A stretch of DNA of 64,000 nt from Priestia megaterium (GCF_023824195.1 NZ_CP085442.1:3572001-3636000); one strand, 5' to 3'; positions 17,551 through 26,920 are shown, counted from the stretch's first letter. The notes: generated from the letters alone by a model not told the origin. A program made the numbers and translations.

Positions 17551-17582
17551 AAGAAAACCCCTTACATTTGAGGGGTTTTCTT
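17551..17582. terminator. Terminator in the 3' exon of the intron
   Basis: AAGAAAACCCC pairs with GGGGTTTTCTT, with T-rich DNA following; it starts 11 bases after the intron. Confidence 0.7.
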
Positions 17583-17721
17583 TTTTTAGATATTAAGGGT
17601 GTAATTGCTTATTACTTACATATCATTTAATATTTTTGTAGATATTCATTATAACCTATCCAGTCATTTCGATAAAGTATAAATGAAAGCGATTACGAAA
17701 TATTTAAATTGAGGTAGCTTT

Positions 17722-18204
17722 CTATTTTTCCTTCTTACATACTAATAACTTGCTTTCCAGCTTACATATCCACTTATAACACCCTAACATAATGAGTAGG
17801 AGCACAGGGTCAATAATAGCTGAATAACCTAAATTCCACCAGCCATAGTGAAAGTACCCCCAGGGTTCTGGGAGTAATGTAATCATTTCATAAAGTAAAA
17901 TACCTACTAACCAAAAGATAAGGTAGCAAATCTTTTTCATAATTGGCATCTTAAAAGGGTACCAATTAAGAAACATCATGTTAACAGGTGGAAGCAGTAC
18001 AGTATGGACAAGGATCCCCTTCCAATCAGCATGTTTTGTAAAATACCAGTAGGCGTGATATTTCAAATCAATAAAAACATCAAACATATGTTGAAAGGCA
18101 ATGGTAAACATCCAAATATGAAAAATTTGATTTCCTGTTAATCTTTTATTTGTAGTAAATGCAATAAAATTAAATGCAATAATAGCAATAACAAGTCCTG
18201 TCAT
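17722..18204 (-). CDS. CBO0543-family membrane protein
   Basis: 160 residues with four or five membrane segments, a HAYWYFTKHADWKG motif and LPEPWGYFHYGWWNLGYSAI, both characteristic of the CBO0543 family found in Bacillus and Clostridium. Function is unknown. AAAGGA and an AGGA lie upstream of the ATG. A cre-like sequence at 17682-17695 lies beyond its 3' end and is probably coincidental. Confidence 0.7.
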   Translation of the reverse strand: MTGLVIAIIAFNFIAFTTNKRLTGNQIFHIWMFTIAFQHMFDVFIDLKYHAYWYFTKHADWKGILVHTVLLPPVNMMFLNWYPFKMPIMKKICYLIFWLVGILLYEMITLLPEPWGYFHYGWWNLGYSAIIDPVLLLIMLGCYKWICKLESKLLVCKKEK

Positions 18205-18590
18205 ATCCTGTATTTTCCTTTTCAGCCTAGAATATCGTATATTATTGAATGTAAAATTATCTTTAGGCTAATGTTTTTTATGAGAAAAGTTACAATTTGA
18301 ATATAGAATGAGTTTTTAATAAAGGAAAGAAAAAGATAAGCATATTTTATACAGCTTCAAAAAAGAAAAAGATTACCTCTGTACAGAAAAGCATAACTTT
18401 TTTTGAGTGGTAGTAGTTAACTGACGTTTTTTGTAATTTGCCCACAAAATAAAATCTCATTCAAATAAAGAAAAGATGTCTGAGGGAGTGGAAGATCTTT
18501 CTTCTAGAGAATGAAAGTGAGCATTTTAAGAATACTTACAGATTGATTTCACATACTAAAAGAAGATTAAATCTGTGAGGAGATAAGTAA
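18205..18590. other. Gene-free gap between divergent genes
   Basis: AT-rich, 386 bp. It must hold the promoters of the CBO0543 and DUF3231 genes. I see no convincing SigA boxes, operator or hairpin. Confidence 0.3.
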
Positions 18591-19598
18591 ATGGAAACCG
18601 AACATAATGTTAAATTGAGTGCTTCAGAGATTGCTCAACTGTGGTCATCTTACATGAATAGTAGCATGTGTCACTGCTTATTTACCTATTTTTCAAAAGT
18701 GGTAGAAGATACTCAGGTACAATCAATTCTAGCTAAGGGTTTAGAATTAACGGAAAAGCATTTACAAAAACTAACTACTATTTTCCATAAAGAAAGATTC
18801 CCTGTACCCCAAGGGTTTGTAGTAAAAGATGATGTAAATACTTCTGCTCCAAAGTTGTTTTCAGATAGCTTTATGTTATATTTCAGCTACAGTATGGGGG
18901 CAATGGCTCTTAATTTTTATGCTGTTGCGAAGACAGTATCTGTACGTTCAGATATAGATACATACTTCTCTGAATGTATCCATGAACTCAGTGAGTTTGA
19001 GAGTTCAACTAAAAATTTATTGTTATCAAAAGGTTTATTCATCCGTTCTCCATACCTGAACCCCTCTCAAGAAGTAAGCTTTGTTAAGGACCAAAAGTTT
19101 ATGTCTGGTTGGTTCGGTGACAAAAGACCTTTATCAGCAATTGAAATTACACACCTCTTTTTAAACTTGCAAAGAAATGCTTTGGGGAAAGCTGTAATGA
19201 TAGGATTCAGTCAAGTCGCTCAGTCCAAGGAAGTAGGAAAGTTTATGCTGCGTGGAAAAGAAATTGCGTTTAAACATACAGAGGTATTTGGTTCCGTGTT
19301 AAAAGATAATGATTTGCCAGTCCCTATGACTTGGGATAACGAGATAACGAATTCAAAAACGGCTCCTTTTTCAGATAAATTGATGATGTTTATGACTACA
19401 GCTTTGATCGGTCTTAGTATAGGCTTTTATGGTACAGCAATGGCAACAAGCACAAGAAAAGATTTATCTGTGCATTATGTTCGTTTGTCTGCGGAAATTG
19501 CTAAATATGCAGAAGATGGCGCAAAGATTCTGATAGATAATGGTTGGTTAGAGGAACCACCACTTTCCGAAGATCGTGACAAATTAGCTAATACGTAA
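18591..19598 (+). CDS. DUF3231-family protein (two ferritin-like repeats)
   Basis: 335 residues made of two similar halves of about 165 residues, each starting with an LSASEIAQLW or LSAIEITHLF-type segment and containing GMELTEKH-like and F(S)DKLMLF / FSDSFMLYF helices. This duplicated four-helix arrangement is DUF3231, common and multicopy in Bacillus and linked to sporulation in some species; its activity is unknown. The site GTGAGGAG precedes the ATG. It appears to be monocistronic, with a terminator at 19695. Confidence 0.8.
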   Translation: METEHNVKLSASEIAQLWSSYMNSSMCHCLFTYFSKVVEDTQVQSILAKGLELTEKHLQKLTTIFHKERFPVPQGFVVKDDVNTSAPKLFSDSFMLYFSYSMGAMALNFYAVAKTVSVRSDIDTYFSECIHELSEFESSTKNLLLSKGLFIRSPYLNPSQEVSFVKDQKFMSGWFGDKRPLSAIEITHLFLNLQRNALGKAVMIGFSQVAQSKEVGKFMLRGKEIAFKHTEVFGSVLKDNDLPVPMTWDNEITNSKTAPFSDKLMMFMTTALIGLSIGFYGTAMATSTRKDLSVHYVRLSAEIAKYAEDGAKILIDNGWLEEPPLSEDRDKLANT

Positions 19599-19694
19599 AC
19601 TATAAGCCATAAGGATAGTACTTAGAAGTGAAACATACTGATAAAACTCCTCATCTTAACTAGGAAAAAGATATATTATATACGGGCTAAAATA

Positions 19695-19734
19695 AGAAAA
19701 AACTACCAACCGGAAAGGAAGGTAGTTTTTTCTT
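19695..19734. terminator. Terminator after the DUF3231 gene
   Basis: AAGAAAAAACTACC pairs with GGTAGTTTTTTCTT. The rest of the 370-bp gap to the asparaginase gene shows nothing else clear. Confidence 0.75.
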
Positions 19735-19968
19735 TTCGACTTTATCCAATGATGCCTCACGGCGTCTTGAGTAGTTTACTCAATTAAGATATAAACCATT
19801 CAAATAAATGTTTCAGCAAATATGGAACATTTCATGTAGCAGAAGGAAGCTTAAATCGACCACTTTAGTGATCTTTCTCGTTTATTAACAAATAACTTTA
19901 GGATATTCTACACGTGAATCACCAATAATACCATTAAATGTATTTTGCGTGGAAGGAGATAAATACGT

Positions 19969-21081
19969 ATGGAACTAAAAAAGATAGTAGGAATCACGTT
20001 TTTATCAAGTGTTATATTATTTTCCGGACCTTTATCATCAGTCAATGCATCAGTAAATACTTCTAAAATGACTGTAAAAAATTCAGTGAAAGAAGAGTTG
20101 CCGAATATAAAGATTTTGGCTACTGGGGGTACTATTGCAGGTTCTTCTGAAAGTAGCACAGATACAACTGGATACGAATCAGGAGCTCTTGATATTAAAA
20201 CCATAATCAAGGCTGTTCCTCAGTTGAAAAAACTAGCAAATGTAAGTGGAGAGCAGATTGTAAATGTAGGGAGCCAAAATATAGATAACTCCACTTTATT
20301 AAAGTTAGCCAAACGAATTAATACTTTATTAGCATCTAAAGATGTAGATGGGGTTGTAGTGACACATGGATCCGATACTATGGAGGAAACGGCTTATTTT
20401 CTAAATTTAGTAGTAAAGAATGAAAAACCTGTGGTTGTGGTTGGCTCAATGAGACCAGCTACAGCTATAAGTGCGGATGGGCCACTAAACTTATATAATG
20501 CAGTGAAAATTGCTTCTACCAAAGAAGCAAAAAATACCGGAGTTTTAGTAGCGCTTAACGACCGAATTGGGGCAGCTCGTTATATAACAAAAACACATAC
20601 AACGGCAGTAGATACGTTTAAATCTCCAGAACAGGGATACGTAGGAGAAATAGCCGGAGATAAGGTATTATTTTATAACAAACCAACTCGTAAGCATACA
20701 ACACAATCAGTATTTGATGTTTCAAAATTTGATAAACTTCCTCAAGTAGACATCATATATGGGTATCAAAACGATTCTAGATACTTTTATGACGCAGCCG
20801 TAAAAGCTGGAACAAAAGGAATAATAGTTGCAGGAGCAGGAAATGGGTTACTATCTGATGCTGCTTTAGCAGGCGCTAGGGATGCAGTAAAAAAAGGCGT
20901 AGTGATTACTAGATCTAGCCGCGTAGGAAGTGGGGTTGTGACACATGAGAAATCAGATGATAAAGATCAGTTTGTTACGTCCGATTCGTTAAATCCACAA
21001 AAAGCCCGTATTCTCTTAATGCTTGCTTTAACGAAAACAAAAGACCCTAAAAAAACCCAAAAATATTTTAATGAATATTAA
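19969..21081 (+). CDS. ansZ: Secreted type II L-asparaginase
   Basis: 370 residues. A Sec signal peptide (KK then a hydrophobic core, likely cut after VNA, residue 27) precedes the catalytic domain. Active-site elements: nucleophile Thr55 in ATGGTIAGS, Tyr69 in TGYESG, HGSD (133-136) and Lys in YITKTHTT. The usual second triad is Thr-Asp; here Ser135 replaces the Thr. It hydrolyses asparagine outside the cell to aspartate and ammonia. GGAAGGAG supports the start. No transporter is adjacent. The symbol follows the B. subtilis secreted enzyme and is by analogy. Confidence 0.88.
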   Translation: MELKKIVGITFLSSVILFSGPLSSVNASVNTSKMTVKNSVKEELPNIKILATGGTIAGSSESSTDTTGYESGALDIKTIIKAVPQLKKLANVSGEQIVNVGSQNIDNSTLLKLAKRINTLLASKDVDGVVVTHGSDTMEETAYFLNLVVKNEKPVVVVGSMRPATAISADGPLNLYNAVKIASTKEAKNTGVLVALNDRIGAARYITKTHTTAVDTFKSPEQGYVGEIAGDKVLFYNKPTRKHTTQSVFDVSKFDKLPQVDIIYGYQNDSRYFYDAAVKAGTKGIIVAGAGNGLLSDAALAGARDAVKKGVVITRSSRVGSGVVTHEKSDDKDQFVTSDSLNPQKARILLMLALTKTKDPKKTQKYFNEY

Positions 21082-21193
21082 TAAAATCAAGAAAATATCA
21101 TTCATCATCTGTTCTGACTAGGTTTATAAGAACAATTATCGACGAGAGCTTATAAACCTATATTCAAGCTCCCTCCTTTGTATGGAAAGGCAT

Positions 21194-21225
21194 AAACCCA
21201 TGTTAATAGCTATTAACATGGGTTT
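21194..21225. terminator. Terminator after the asparaginase gene
   Basis: AAACCCATGTTAATA pairs perfectly with TATTAACATGGGTTT around a GC loop. Confidence 0.75.
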
Positions 21226-21265
21226 TAAAAACAAAAGAAATCATCAGTGGACTTCTTATTCTATT

Positions 21266-22237
21266 TTATAGTCTTTGTACTGCGTATAGTAACAATTCCT
21301 CGATGTTTCTTTTCCCTAGTTCTTTCGCTTTTTGCTGTAATTCTTCCTTTAAATCGCTTGTTACTTTTACTCGTACGACTTCCAGGTCGCTATCAATATA
21401 AATGCCACGGCTACGCTTGTTAATTTTCCCTGATACAAGAACCGACTCTAATAACTCTACGAGTTCCTGCGAGGATTCTGTCAGCAATACCGGTTTGGTT
21501 TCAATGATAAATTGCTCTTTCTCTTCTTGTGGCGTGATTCGCATATTGGTCGGACTGAGATACTGATAAAATAAATCCATGAGTTTATAAAGGTGCGATT
21601 TTGCATAAGCTGTTTGCTTAAAGGCAAACGTGGCATAACCTTCTTTGGTAATCATCTTTTTCGATTCAATCGTATAAGCTGATTCAAATCCTTGATCGAT
21701 TAGTTCCTCCAACGTTAACTCTTCGTGCTTTTCTGTAATCGCCATAATCGGATCTTCTACCGAGATAATACGGGCGAACTCTTCTTTTTCGTCCTGCTTG
21801 TTCACAAAAAGCTGAAATAACGCAATGTTTTTCTCCGCATGATAAAAATGACGCTTACTCGGTTTGCGTCCGACTTCATGCGTGCGCTTAAACTGCTCTA
21901 AATCTTCTTCATAAACAAAATAACAATTCATTCCCCGGTATTCTGCTTGGAACGCAGGTAATAGTTCTTGTTTAATGTATTTATTGACCGTTGTGACCGA
22001 TATATCGAGTTGCTGCGCCACTTCTTTTGTTGTAAGTCCTGGCTTTTTTAATTCTTCTTGTAAACGAACCACATCTTCTAGATCAAATTCATAACGTCCT
22101 TCGATATGCCAGTCATCTTTATTAATCGGATGCAGTTTTCTTTGTTGAATATATGTATAAATGGTTTTCTTCGATGAAATAGCTAACATATCCATGACAT
22201 CTTCGATTGTAATGATTTTACTAGGATTCTCAATCAC
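21266..22237 (-). CDS. Helix-turn-helix DNA-binding protein, function unknown
   Basis: 323 residues from a GTG at 22237 with AAGGAG eight bases upstream; codons further upstream lack a ribosome site. It has two HTH-like units, ITIEDVMDMLAISSKKTIYT (about residues 9-28) and TTKEVAQQLDISVTTVNKYI (about 69-88), a middle region without recognisable motifs, and a C-terminal segment (SDLEVVRVKVTSDLKEELQQ) that resembles a ribbon-helix-helix. Such proteins occur on Bacillus chromosomes and plasmids; the GC-richer codon use compared with the neighbours hints at transfer. No partner gene is adjacent. Confidence 0.6.
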   Translation of the reverse strand: MIENPSKIITIEDVMDMLAISSKKTIYTYIQQRKLHPINKDDWHIEGRYEFDLEDVVRLQEELKKPGLTTKEVAQQLDISVTTVNKYIKQELLPAFQAEYRGMNCYFVYEEDLEQFKRTHEVGRKPSKRHFYHAEKNIALFQLFVNKQDEKEEFARIISVEDPIMAITEKHEELTLEELIDQGFESAYTIESKKMITKEGYATFAFKQTAYAKSHLYKLMDLFYQYLSPTNMRITPQEEKEQFIIETKPVLLTESSQELVELLESVLVSGKINKRSRGIYIDSDLEVVRVKVTSDLKEELQQKAKELGKRNIEELLLYAVQRL

Positions 22238-22437
22238 AAGAAACACTCCTTCTATATTTCTATTAATCAATAATTTATTATACCATATTATCTTATGGTC
22301 AATAATTAAATGTTTTTATATCATGTGTGTAAATAGTATAACTAACTTATAAAAAATAATGTTTTATGTTTTATCTTTTACTCTAACTGACGATAAATAA
22401 GCAATTTTTCTACAATATAAATAATAGTTAACACTAG

Positions 22438-22477
22438 TTTTAAGAAAGTATGTTAACTATTACATACTTTCTTAAAA
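22438..22477. repeat. Perfect 16-bp inverted repeat
   Basis: TTTTAAGAAAGTATGT, an 8-base loop and its exact reverse complement. No T-run follows, so it is not an obvious terminator. It lies in the 407-bp divergent gap between the HTH gene and the Spo0E-like gene. Confidence 0.7.
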
Positions 22478-22644
22478 GAATATCATTAAATTCAGTTAGT
22501 TATTACGTAGTACTTTACCGTTATAAAAATTATAATTTTCTCCTTCTCAAATTGTAAAAATTTGAGTATTGAAAAATACATTATAAAAAGTTAGTGTAAA
22601 ATTTATCAATATTTAACATGGGAACTAATTAGGTGATGATGGGG

Positions 22645-22809
22645 ATGGGAAATAAACATGTAACACAGGAAGTTCTATTAGAAGAAATAGAGCGTATTAG
22701 GGAAATTATGATATATACTGCTTTAAAGGAAGGACTTGTAAGTGATAACACAGTAAAGGTTAGTCAAGTATTGGATAAGAAGTTAAATGAATTAGAAGAA
22801 ATTTATTAA
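22645..22809 (+). CDS. Spo0E-family aspartyl-phosphate phosphatase
   Basis: 54 residues starting MGNKHVTQEVLLEEIERIRE. It is a two-helix hairpin with the family signature SQVLDKKLNE (SQxLD) near residues 39-48. Spo0E, YisI and YnzD remove the phosphate from Spo0A~P and delay sporulation; this is a likely member. AGGTG at 22631-22635 is nine bases before ATG 22645; in-frame ATGs at 22636 and 22639 are closer to the site. A terminator follows directly. It stands alone. Confidence 0.8.
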   Translation: MGNKHVTQEVLLEEIERIREIMIYTALKEGLVSDNTVKVSQVLDKKLNELEEIY

Positions 22810-22810
22810 A

Positions 22811-22841
22811 AAAAGCCCTTATTTATGAAATAAGGGCTTTT
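22811..22841. terminator. Terminator after the Spo0E-like gene
   Basis: AAAAGCCCTTATTT, ATG, AAATAAGGGCTTTT with further T residues. Confidence 0.85.
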
Positions 22842-22875
22842 TTGCATGTGGTTTCCGATACCTGAACTTTATTAA

Positions 22876-23093
22876 CTAGTAAGCTTTTTTCTCAAATTGT
22901 TCTTTCACATAGATACAATTTCGTTTATGTTCACGAGAAAAGAAATGATCATGTTTATAATGTACTGTGGCTTCACACGAAGGAAAGACAAAAAAAACCA
23001 TCTTGTTTTATCTTGATTGACCTCATGCGCATAAAACTCCCCTGTAGCTTTAAACATGACCACATGTTTAGCTTTTTCGGTTTTTGCTCGCAT
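22876..23093 (-). pseudogene. Small gene apparently frameshifted at an eight-T tract
   Basis: A consensus AAGGAGG lies eight bases before the ATG at 23093. The frame reads MRAKTEKAKHVVMFKATGEF and continues to DKTRWFF, then hits a run of eight T residues on the coding strand (8 A at 22990-22997). In the zero frame it ends at 22905 with an unnatural hydrophobic tail. One more T would continue FVFPSCEATVHYKHDHFFSR to a stop at 22876, giving about 72 residues with consistent polar composition. It is either a real slippage, a phase-variable tract or a sequencing error. The family is unknown. Confidence 0.5.
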
Positions 23094-23172
23094 AGCCCTA
23101 TCCTCCTTCACCATATTTTTCATCTATTTCTATGATAAGGGCTATATGGAAAGAAGGAAGACAAAGAAAAAA

Positions 23173-23197
23173 CAGCATCCCGTCACACGGAATGCTG
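23173..23197 (-). terminator. Terminator hairpin, minus orientation
   Basis: CAGCATTCCGT and ACGGGATGCTG on the minus strand form a stem with one mismatch, followed by six T residues. Confidence 0.6.
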
Positions 23198-23340
23198 CTT
23201 AATCATTAATTATTTTTCAACTTGTAACCCTTAAATTTATAACCATAAATTTCTGTCAATTGGTTGTGAATTAGAAAAAACGAGTTCATAAGGCGAAGAT
23301 CAAGGTGAATCGCGTGTTTTAGACAACAAAACCACATAGA

Positions 23341-23375
23341 AAAACGCAGAGGTTTTAGCATCCTCTGCGTTTTTT
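23341..23375. terminator. Bidirectional terminator after the P-loop kinase gene
   Basis: AAAAACGCAGAGG pairs with CCTCTGCGTTTTT; it lies 53 bp beyond the stop codon of the minus-strand kinase gene. Confidence 0.75.
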
Positions 23376-23427
23376 ATACTCTAATGACCTGTTCTTTCTA
23401 TTTCTATAACGCTGTGTTGAAACTTTA

Positions 23428-23925
23428 TTATTCCTTTCCACTAGACTCTAAAATATTTAAACCCTCAGATGCTTCTGGTTCTTCAAAAAAACCCGTAACA
23501 TGAATAAACATGGCTTCAGTGTCAAAAGCCGCCCTTTCTGGCTGCTCCTTACGCCTTTGTGCGATTTGACGCAAGCATTGCTCGTTATTTAGATTAAGGA
23601 AAATTAATTGATGGTTTGCGTTTACCTCTGACGCCATATCCAAAAACCACTTCCGCAGTTTTTGAGTGTTAGCTGGAAAATCCATTACTACATCTGTACC
23701 GACACTTAATATGTTTTGGACATGCTTTTTCAAAAATGGCTTGAGTAGCTCTGAGAATTTTAGATAGTCCTCAAATGATGCGACTTGATTTGGATAAAGA
23801 GATGAAATCCATTCATCCTCCGACAGCAGTACAGCATGTTTATCTAACGCCAGTTGTTTTGATTTAGTTGATTTTCCTGCACCCATTTTTCCACAGAAAA
23901 AGTATAGCGTCCCCGATGGTTTCAT
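23428..23925 (-). CDS. P-loop kinase-like ATPase (AAA_33 type)
   Basis: 165 residues. A Walker A motif, FFCGKMGAGKSTKSKQLA, is at about residues 9-26, followed by LLSEDEWISSLYP and a DVVMDFPANT segment that fits a Walker B-like strand. The small size and layout match the AAA_33/zeta-toxin-like group of small-molecule kinases that phosphorylate antibiotics, sugars or nucleotides. No antitoxin gene is adjacent, so a toxin role is not supported. A GGGGGTTAA site precedes the ATG. The substrate is unknown. Confidence 0.7.
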   Translation of the reverse strand: MKPSGTLYFFCGKMGAGKSTKSKQLALDKHAVLLSEDEWISSLYPNQVASFEDYLKFSELLKPFLKKHVQNILSVGTDVVMDFPANTQKLRKWFLDMASEVNANHQLIFLNLNNEQCLRQIAQRRKEQPERAAFDTEAMFIHVTGFFEEPEASEGLNILESSGKE

Positions 23926-24217
23926 ATTTTTAACCCCCTACTTATTTTAGTAGTTTTTGCTCGGACTTATAAAACTATCATTTTATTTTTTACATTTTTT
24001 CATTAATGTGGCACTTATTTAATGTTAACACTAAAGCAACAATCTTTACGTAAGCGGCCATTTATAAAAAGGTATGCTTTTGGGACAATCACAATCATAT
24101 AAAAGATAAGCACCTTTTACATCATTATCTACGGATCCCCTACTGCTGCAGTAAGGTTTTTTTATTTTTTGAGTGAACAGGCAAGCCGATGCCACAAATG
24201 AGAAATTAGTGGGAGTG

Positions 24218-24433
24218 ATGAAAGCAGAAGAAATTGATATAGCAGCCACATTCCCTTTGGTTATTTTGATTACACCAGTTCGTTATACGGTCTCTTCAGA
24301 GCACATCCGCATCTTACAAGTAACAAGTATTCATGGATTAATGGAGAAATACAAAAATTCAGCTAAACAGCAAAGAGATGAAAAACCAAGAAGTGCGTCC
24401 TCTTCGGGTGGAATTAAAATCAACTTAACGTAG
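24218..24433 (+). CDS. Possible small protein, unknown
   Basis: 71 codons from the ATG at 24218, preceded by GGGAGTG only three to four bases away. It reads MKAEEIDIAATFPLVILITP, with a hydrophobic segment near the start, and ends SSSGGIKINLT. A terminator-like hairpin (TACTG/CAGTA) with seven T residues lies just upstream at 24141-24160. I do not recognise a family and it may be a fragment. Confidence 0.3.
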   Translation: MKAEEIDIAATFPLVILITPVRYTVSSEHIRILQVTSIHGLMEKYKNSAKQQRDEKPRSASSSGGIKINLT

Positions 24434-24596
24434 CTTATTCATATATTAAATAGAATAATAGTGAAGCTTGAATAAAACCTGATCATCTATAATAAAATCT
24501 AGGGAAAAACCTTTTTGATAATACTATGTAGGTTTTTATTAGGTTAATTCTATGAAATTTGATAGATTATTCAGATGGGAAAAGGAGTGAACACAA

Positions 24597-25001
24597 ATGA
24601 GCTTAGCCACCTATATAGGTTCGAATGTAGAATTACCTATTAATGATGAATTGGATGATGTAGTTACTATTGGAAGTTGCTTTTCAGATGAAATGCATCG
24701 ATTAAACATAAAGAAACATCATTTTACTACTCCTTATGTTTATGAAGTTTCAAGTAACTGGGGAATTGAAATTACGGAGTATATGAATAAAAGCAGACTT
24801 AAAGAATCAAAAGAGAAACTGATTGCACTGTGTCAATTAATGGACGGCTATCTTAAGTCAGGAGATTTTTTTGAATTGTATAGTTGTTGGATAGGGGAAG
24901 AAGCTGAAGAGCGAGAAGGAGAACTAACTTTAAGCATCCATTATTTTGATATAGATGCTATTGAAATGCCTGAAAAAACATTAGTTAGAATCGAGAAATA
25001 A
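24597..25001 (+). CDS. Uncharacterised cytoplasmic protein
   Basis: 134 residues, acidic, no membrane segments, beginning MSLATYIGSNVELPINDELD. AAAGGAGTGA precedes the ATG at good spacing, and a terminator follows at 25053, so it is a convincing single-gene unit. The sequence GIEITEYMNKSRLKESKEKL suggests an alpha/beta fold, but I cannot name a family or function. Confidence 0.65.
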   Translation: MSLATYIGSNVELPINDELDDVVTIGSCFSDEMHRLNIKKHHFTTPYVYEVSSNWGIEITEYMNKSRLKESKEKLIALCQLMDGYLKSGDFFELYSCWIGEEAEEREGELTLSIHYFDIDAIEMPEKTLVRIEK

Positions 25002-25052
25002 ATTTCCCCTATTATGCTAACAATTTTTTTCGTATTTATAATCTGAACGTAA

Positions 25053-25096
25053 AAAAGCTATTTCAATCGTATTGGCATCGGAGTGAAATAGCTTTT
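25053..25096. terminator. Terminator after the 134-residue protein gene
   Basis: AAAAGCTATTTCA pairs with TGAAATAGCTTTT around an 18-base loop. Confidence 0.75.
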
Positions 25097-25299
25097 CTAC
25101 TTTACATTCAAGAGTGTGTTAGATCATTATGGATATCTTCACATGTGAATTATATCACAAACTTTTCTGCGTGTGAAGATGAAAAGCATAATTTGTATGA
25201 CAAATATCACAAAATAAAAAAACAACCTCGTTTGCCAATGGCGAGATTGCTATTTATAAGGGTTCATTCATACGTATTCGAGTACGAACGATAGCAGCA

Positions 25300-25383
25300 T
25301 TATAACATCTGCTTTATTTTAAACCCCACCATTTTATAAAACTCATCGTTTAAATGTTCTTCTTCAATCCAAACTTCACTCAT
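25300..25383 (-). CDS. Possible 27-residue peptide
   Basis: A full AAGGAGG lies six bases before an ATG at 25383; the frame reads MSEVWIEEEHLNDEFYKMVG and ends after 27 codons. It follows the TPR protein gene by about 57 bp in the same direction. The strong ribosome site is the main support. No family is recognised. Confidence 0.4.
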   Translation of the reverse strand: MSEVWIEEEHLNDEFYKMVGFKIKQML

Positions 25384-25440
25384 ATAAAACCTCCTTCACT
25401 TAATCATTTTGTGTATTCATTCTAAAAGAGTTGTACCATC

Positions 25441-26536
25441 TTATATAGAAAAATAGCTAGGGTTTGCATCTGTATGTCTAAAGCAGCCATACAAATAACA
25501 GCGAGTTTCCAATGTAGGTTCATACTTTACAGTAGGGGCTTTTCCCCAATACACTTCTTTAACTGTATTTTTAATGAAAGCAATATCTTCTTTTGTTACT
25601 TCTTCGCACTCTACTTTAAACTCTTCTTCTTCATCTGTATCTTGAATAACTTCTTTCATTTCTTTTTCTTTCCTTTGGATAGTCTTAGAAGCAAGTTCTT
25701 CAATTTCTTTTGTTTTTGAAAGCTTCCATAACGAATAAAAATAAGTCGGAAAGAATTCTTCTGAATAAAATTCCCAATCTAACTTGGAGTAGATTTTAAC
25801 AACCTCTTCATAATCCTCCAGAATATAATATATCTCTGCTATATCAGCTTCTAATGCCTCTTCCTCTTTTTCACTCAGCAGCAGTAATTCTTTTGCAGCT
25901 TCTTTTGCTTCTGATTTCTTTCCCAAATGCGCTAGACAAATTCCATAGCTAAGGAACGGAAACAAACTATAGTTGTTAGAAGATCGCAGTAAGTGCGCTT
26001 TACGAAAACATTCCGCTGCTTCAGGTAACCTTCCTTTTTTGTAGTAACATAACCCAAGATTATTTAGATTTTCTAGTGACGGGGTTAAAGTGATGGCTTC
26101 TTCTAATATGCCTATCGCTTCTTCATACTTTTCTTTTTTAATATACATTTCACCCATTACGTTATAGGGAAAATAATGCCTTGGTTTGTTTTTCAATAAA
26201 TCTTCTACTATATCAAATGCTTCTTTATCCGCTATTTCCCATGTATAAGACATTTCTTCCTCTTCTGCATCTTCTTCAAAACTTCCTGATCCTATGTCTT
26301 CTATAATTGGTTTGCCTTCTGCAAAATAAAAATAGCCTAAATTATAAAGGGTTTGAACAGAAGGTTTTATTTCAGCAGCAGCTTGTAGCTGAAAAAAAGC
26401 ATCCTCATACTGATTTATTTCCATAAAAACGATAGCTAGCTCATTTCTTAGCTGTACGTTGTTTGGGTCTTTTTTGACTTGCTTCTGCATTTGAAGCGCA
26501 ATTTTTTCAAAATCTATTTCATCATACTTGCTCATA
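25441..26536 (-). CDS. Tetratricopeptide-repeat protein
   Basis: 364 residues from the ATG at 26536, with AAAGGAG seven bases upstream. At least four TPR units are visible, for example NVQLRNELAIVFMEINQYED, PYNVMGEMYIKKEKYEEAIG and LENLNNLGLCYYKKGRLPEA. The C-terminal third is very acidic (DTDEEEEFKVE). There is no HTH, so it is not a Rap-type phosphatase; it probably acts as a protein-interaction scaffold. It appears monocistronic apart from the small peptide frame downstream. Confidence 0.8.
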
Positions 26537-26798
26537 GTCATACTCCTTTTAAATAGCAAACTTAATTTTATATCTAGGATTAGTAAAGCCCTTCACGTAC
26601 TAAAACTTAAAAGCCACCTCGGATTGTCAGGGAAGGTAGCTTTTAAGAGGCATTTAATATAGATTTGTTTCATTATGAATTATAGTATATTTTTCCGACA
26701 AAAACTATATTTTCCTGTAAGGACACACCCGTAAAACCTAAGATTTTTATACATTTTGTTAGTTAATCCTACCAATTAAAATTTAAATCTATCAGCGA

Positions 26799-26890
26799 TG
26801 TATAGAAAGCTACATATTCTAGAAAAACGACTCTACTCTAAACCCTTTTTCCGTAAGAGCTCGTTTTTTAGGTGTGTTCCGAAAACGTTA
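26799..26890. repeat. Dispersed intergenic element, copy B
   Basis: Left flank ATAGAAAGCTACATATTCTA and right flank GTGTGTTCCGAAAA match copy A at 15385-15480, but the inner hairpin is different (ACGA-C-TCT / AGA-GC-TCGT with a T-run). It ends just before the truncated signal peptidase gene. The remainder of the gap 26537-26920 holds a hairpin at about 26608-26646 (CTTAAAAGC / GCTTTTAAG) and nothing else recognised. Confidence 0.55.
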
Positions 26891-26920
26891 ATTGTGGTAA
26901 CTAGCATATAAAACCTTTAA

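Noticed and set aside
17682..17695. cre-like sequence TGAAAGCGATTACG
   Set aside because: It lies downstream of the CBO0543 gene, not in a promoter, and lacks the final CA of the consensus.
23428..23925. P-loop protein as a zeta-type toxin
   Set aside because: No epsilon antitoxin or similar small gene is adjacent, and the fold is shared by many harmless small-molecule kinases.
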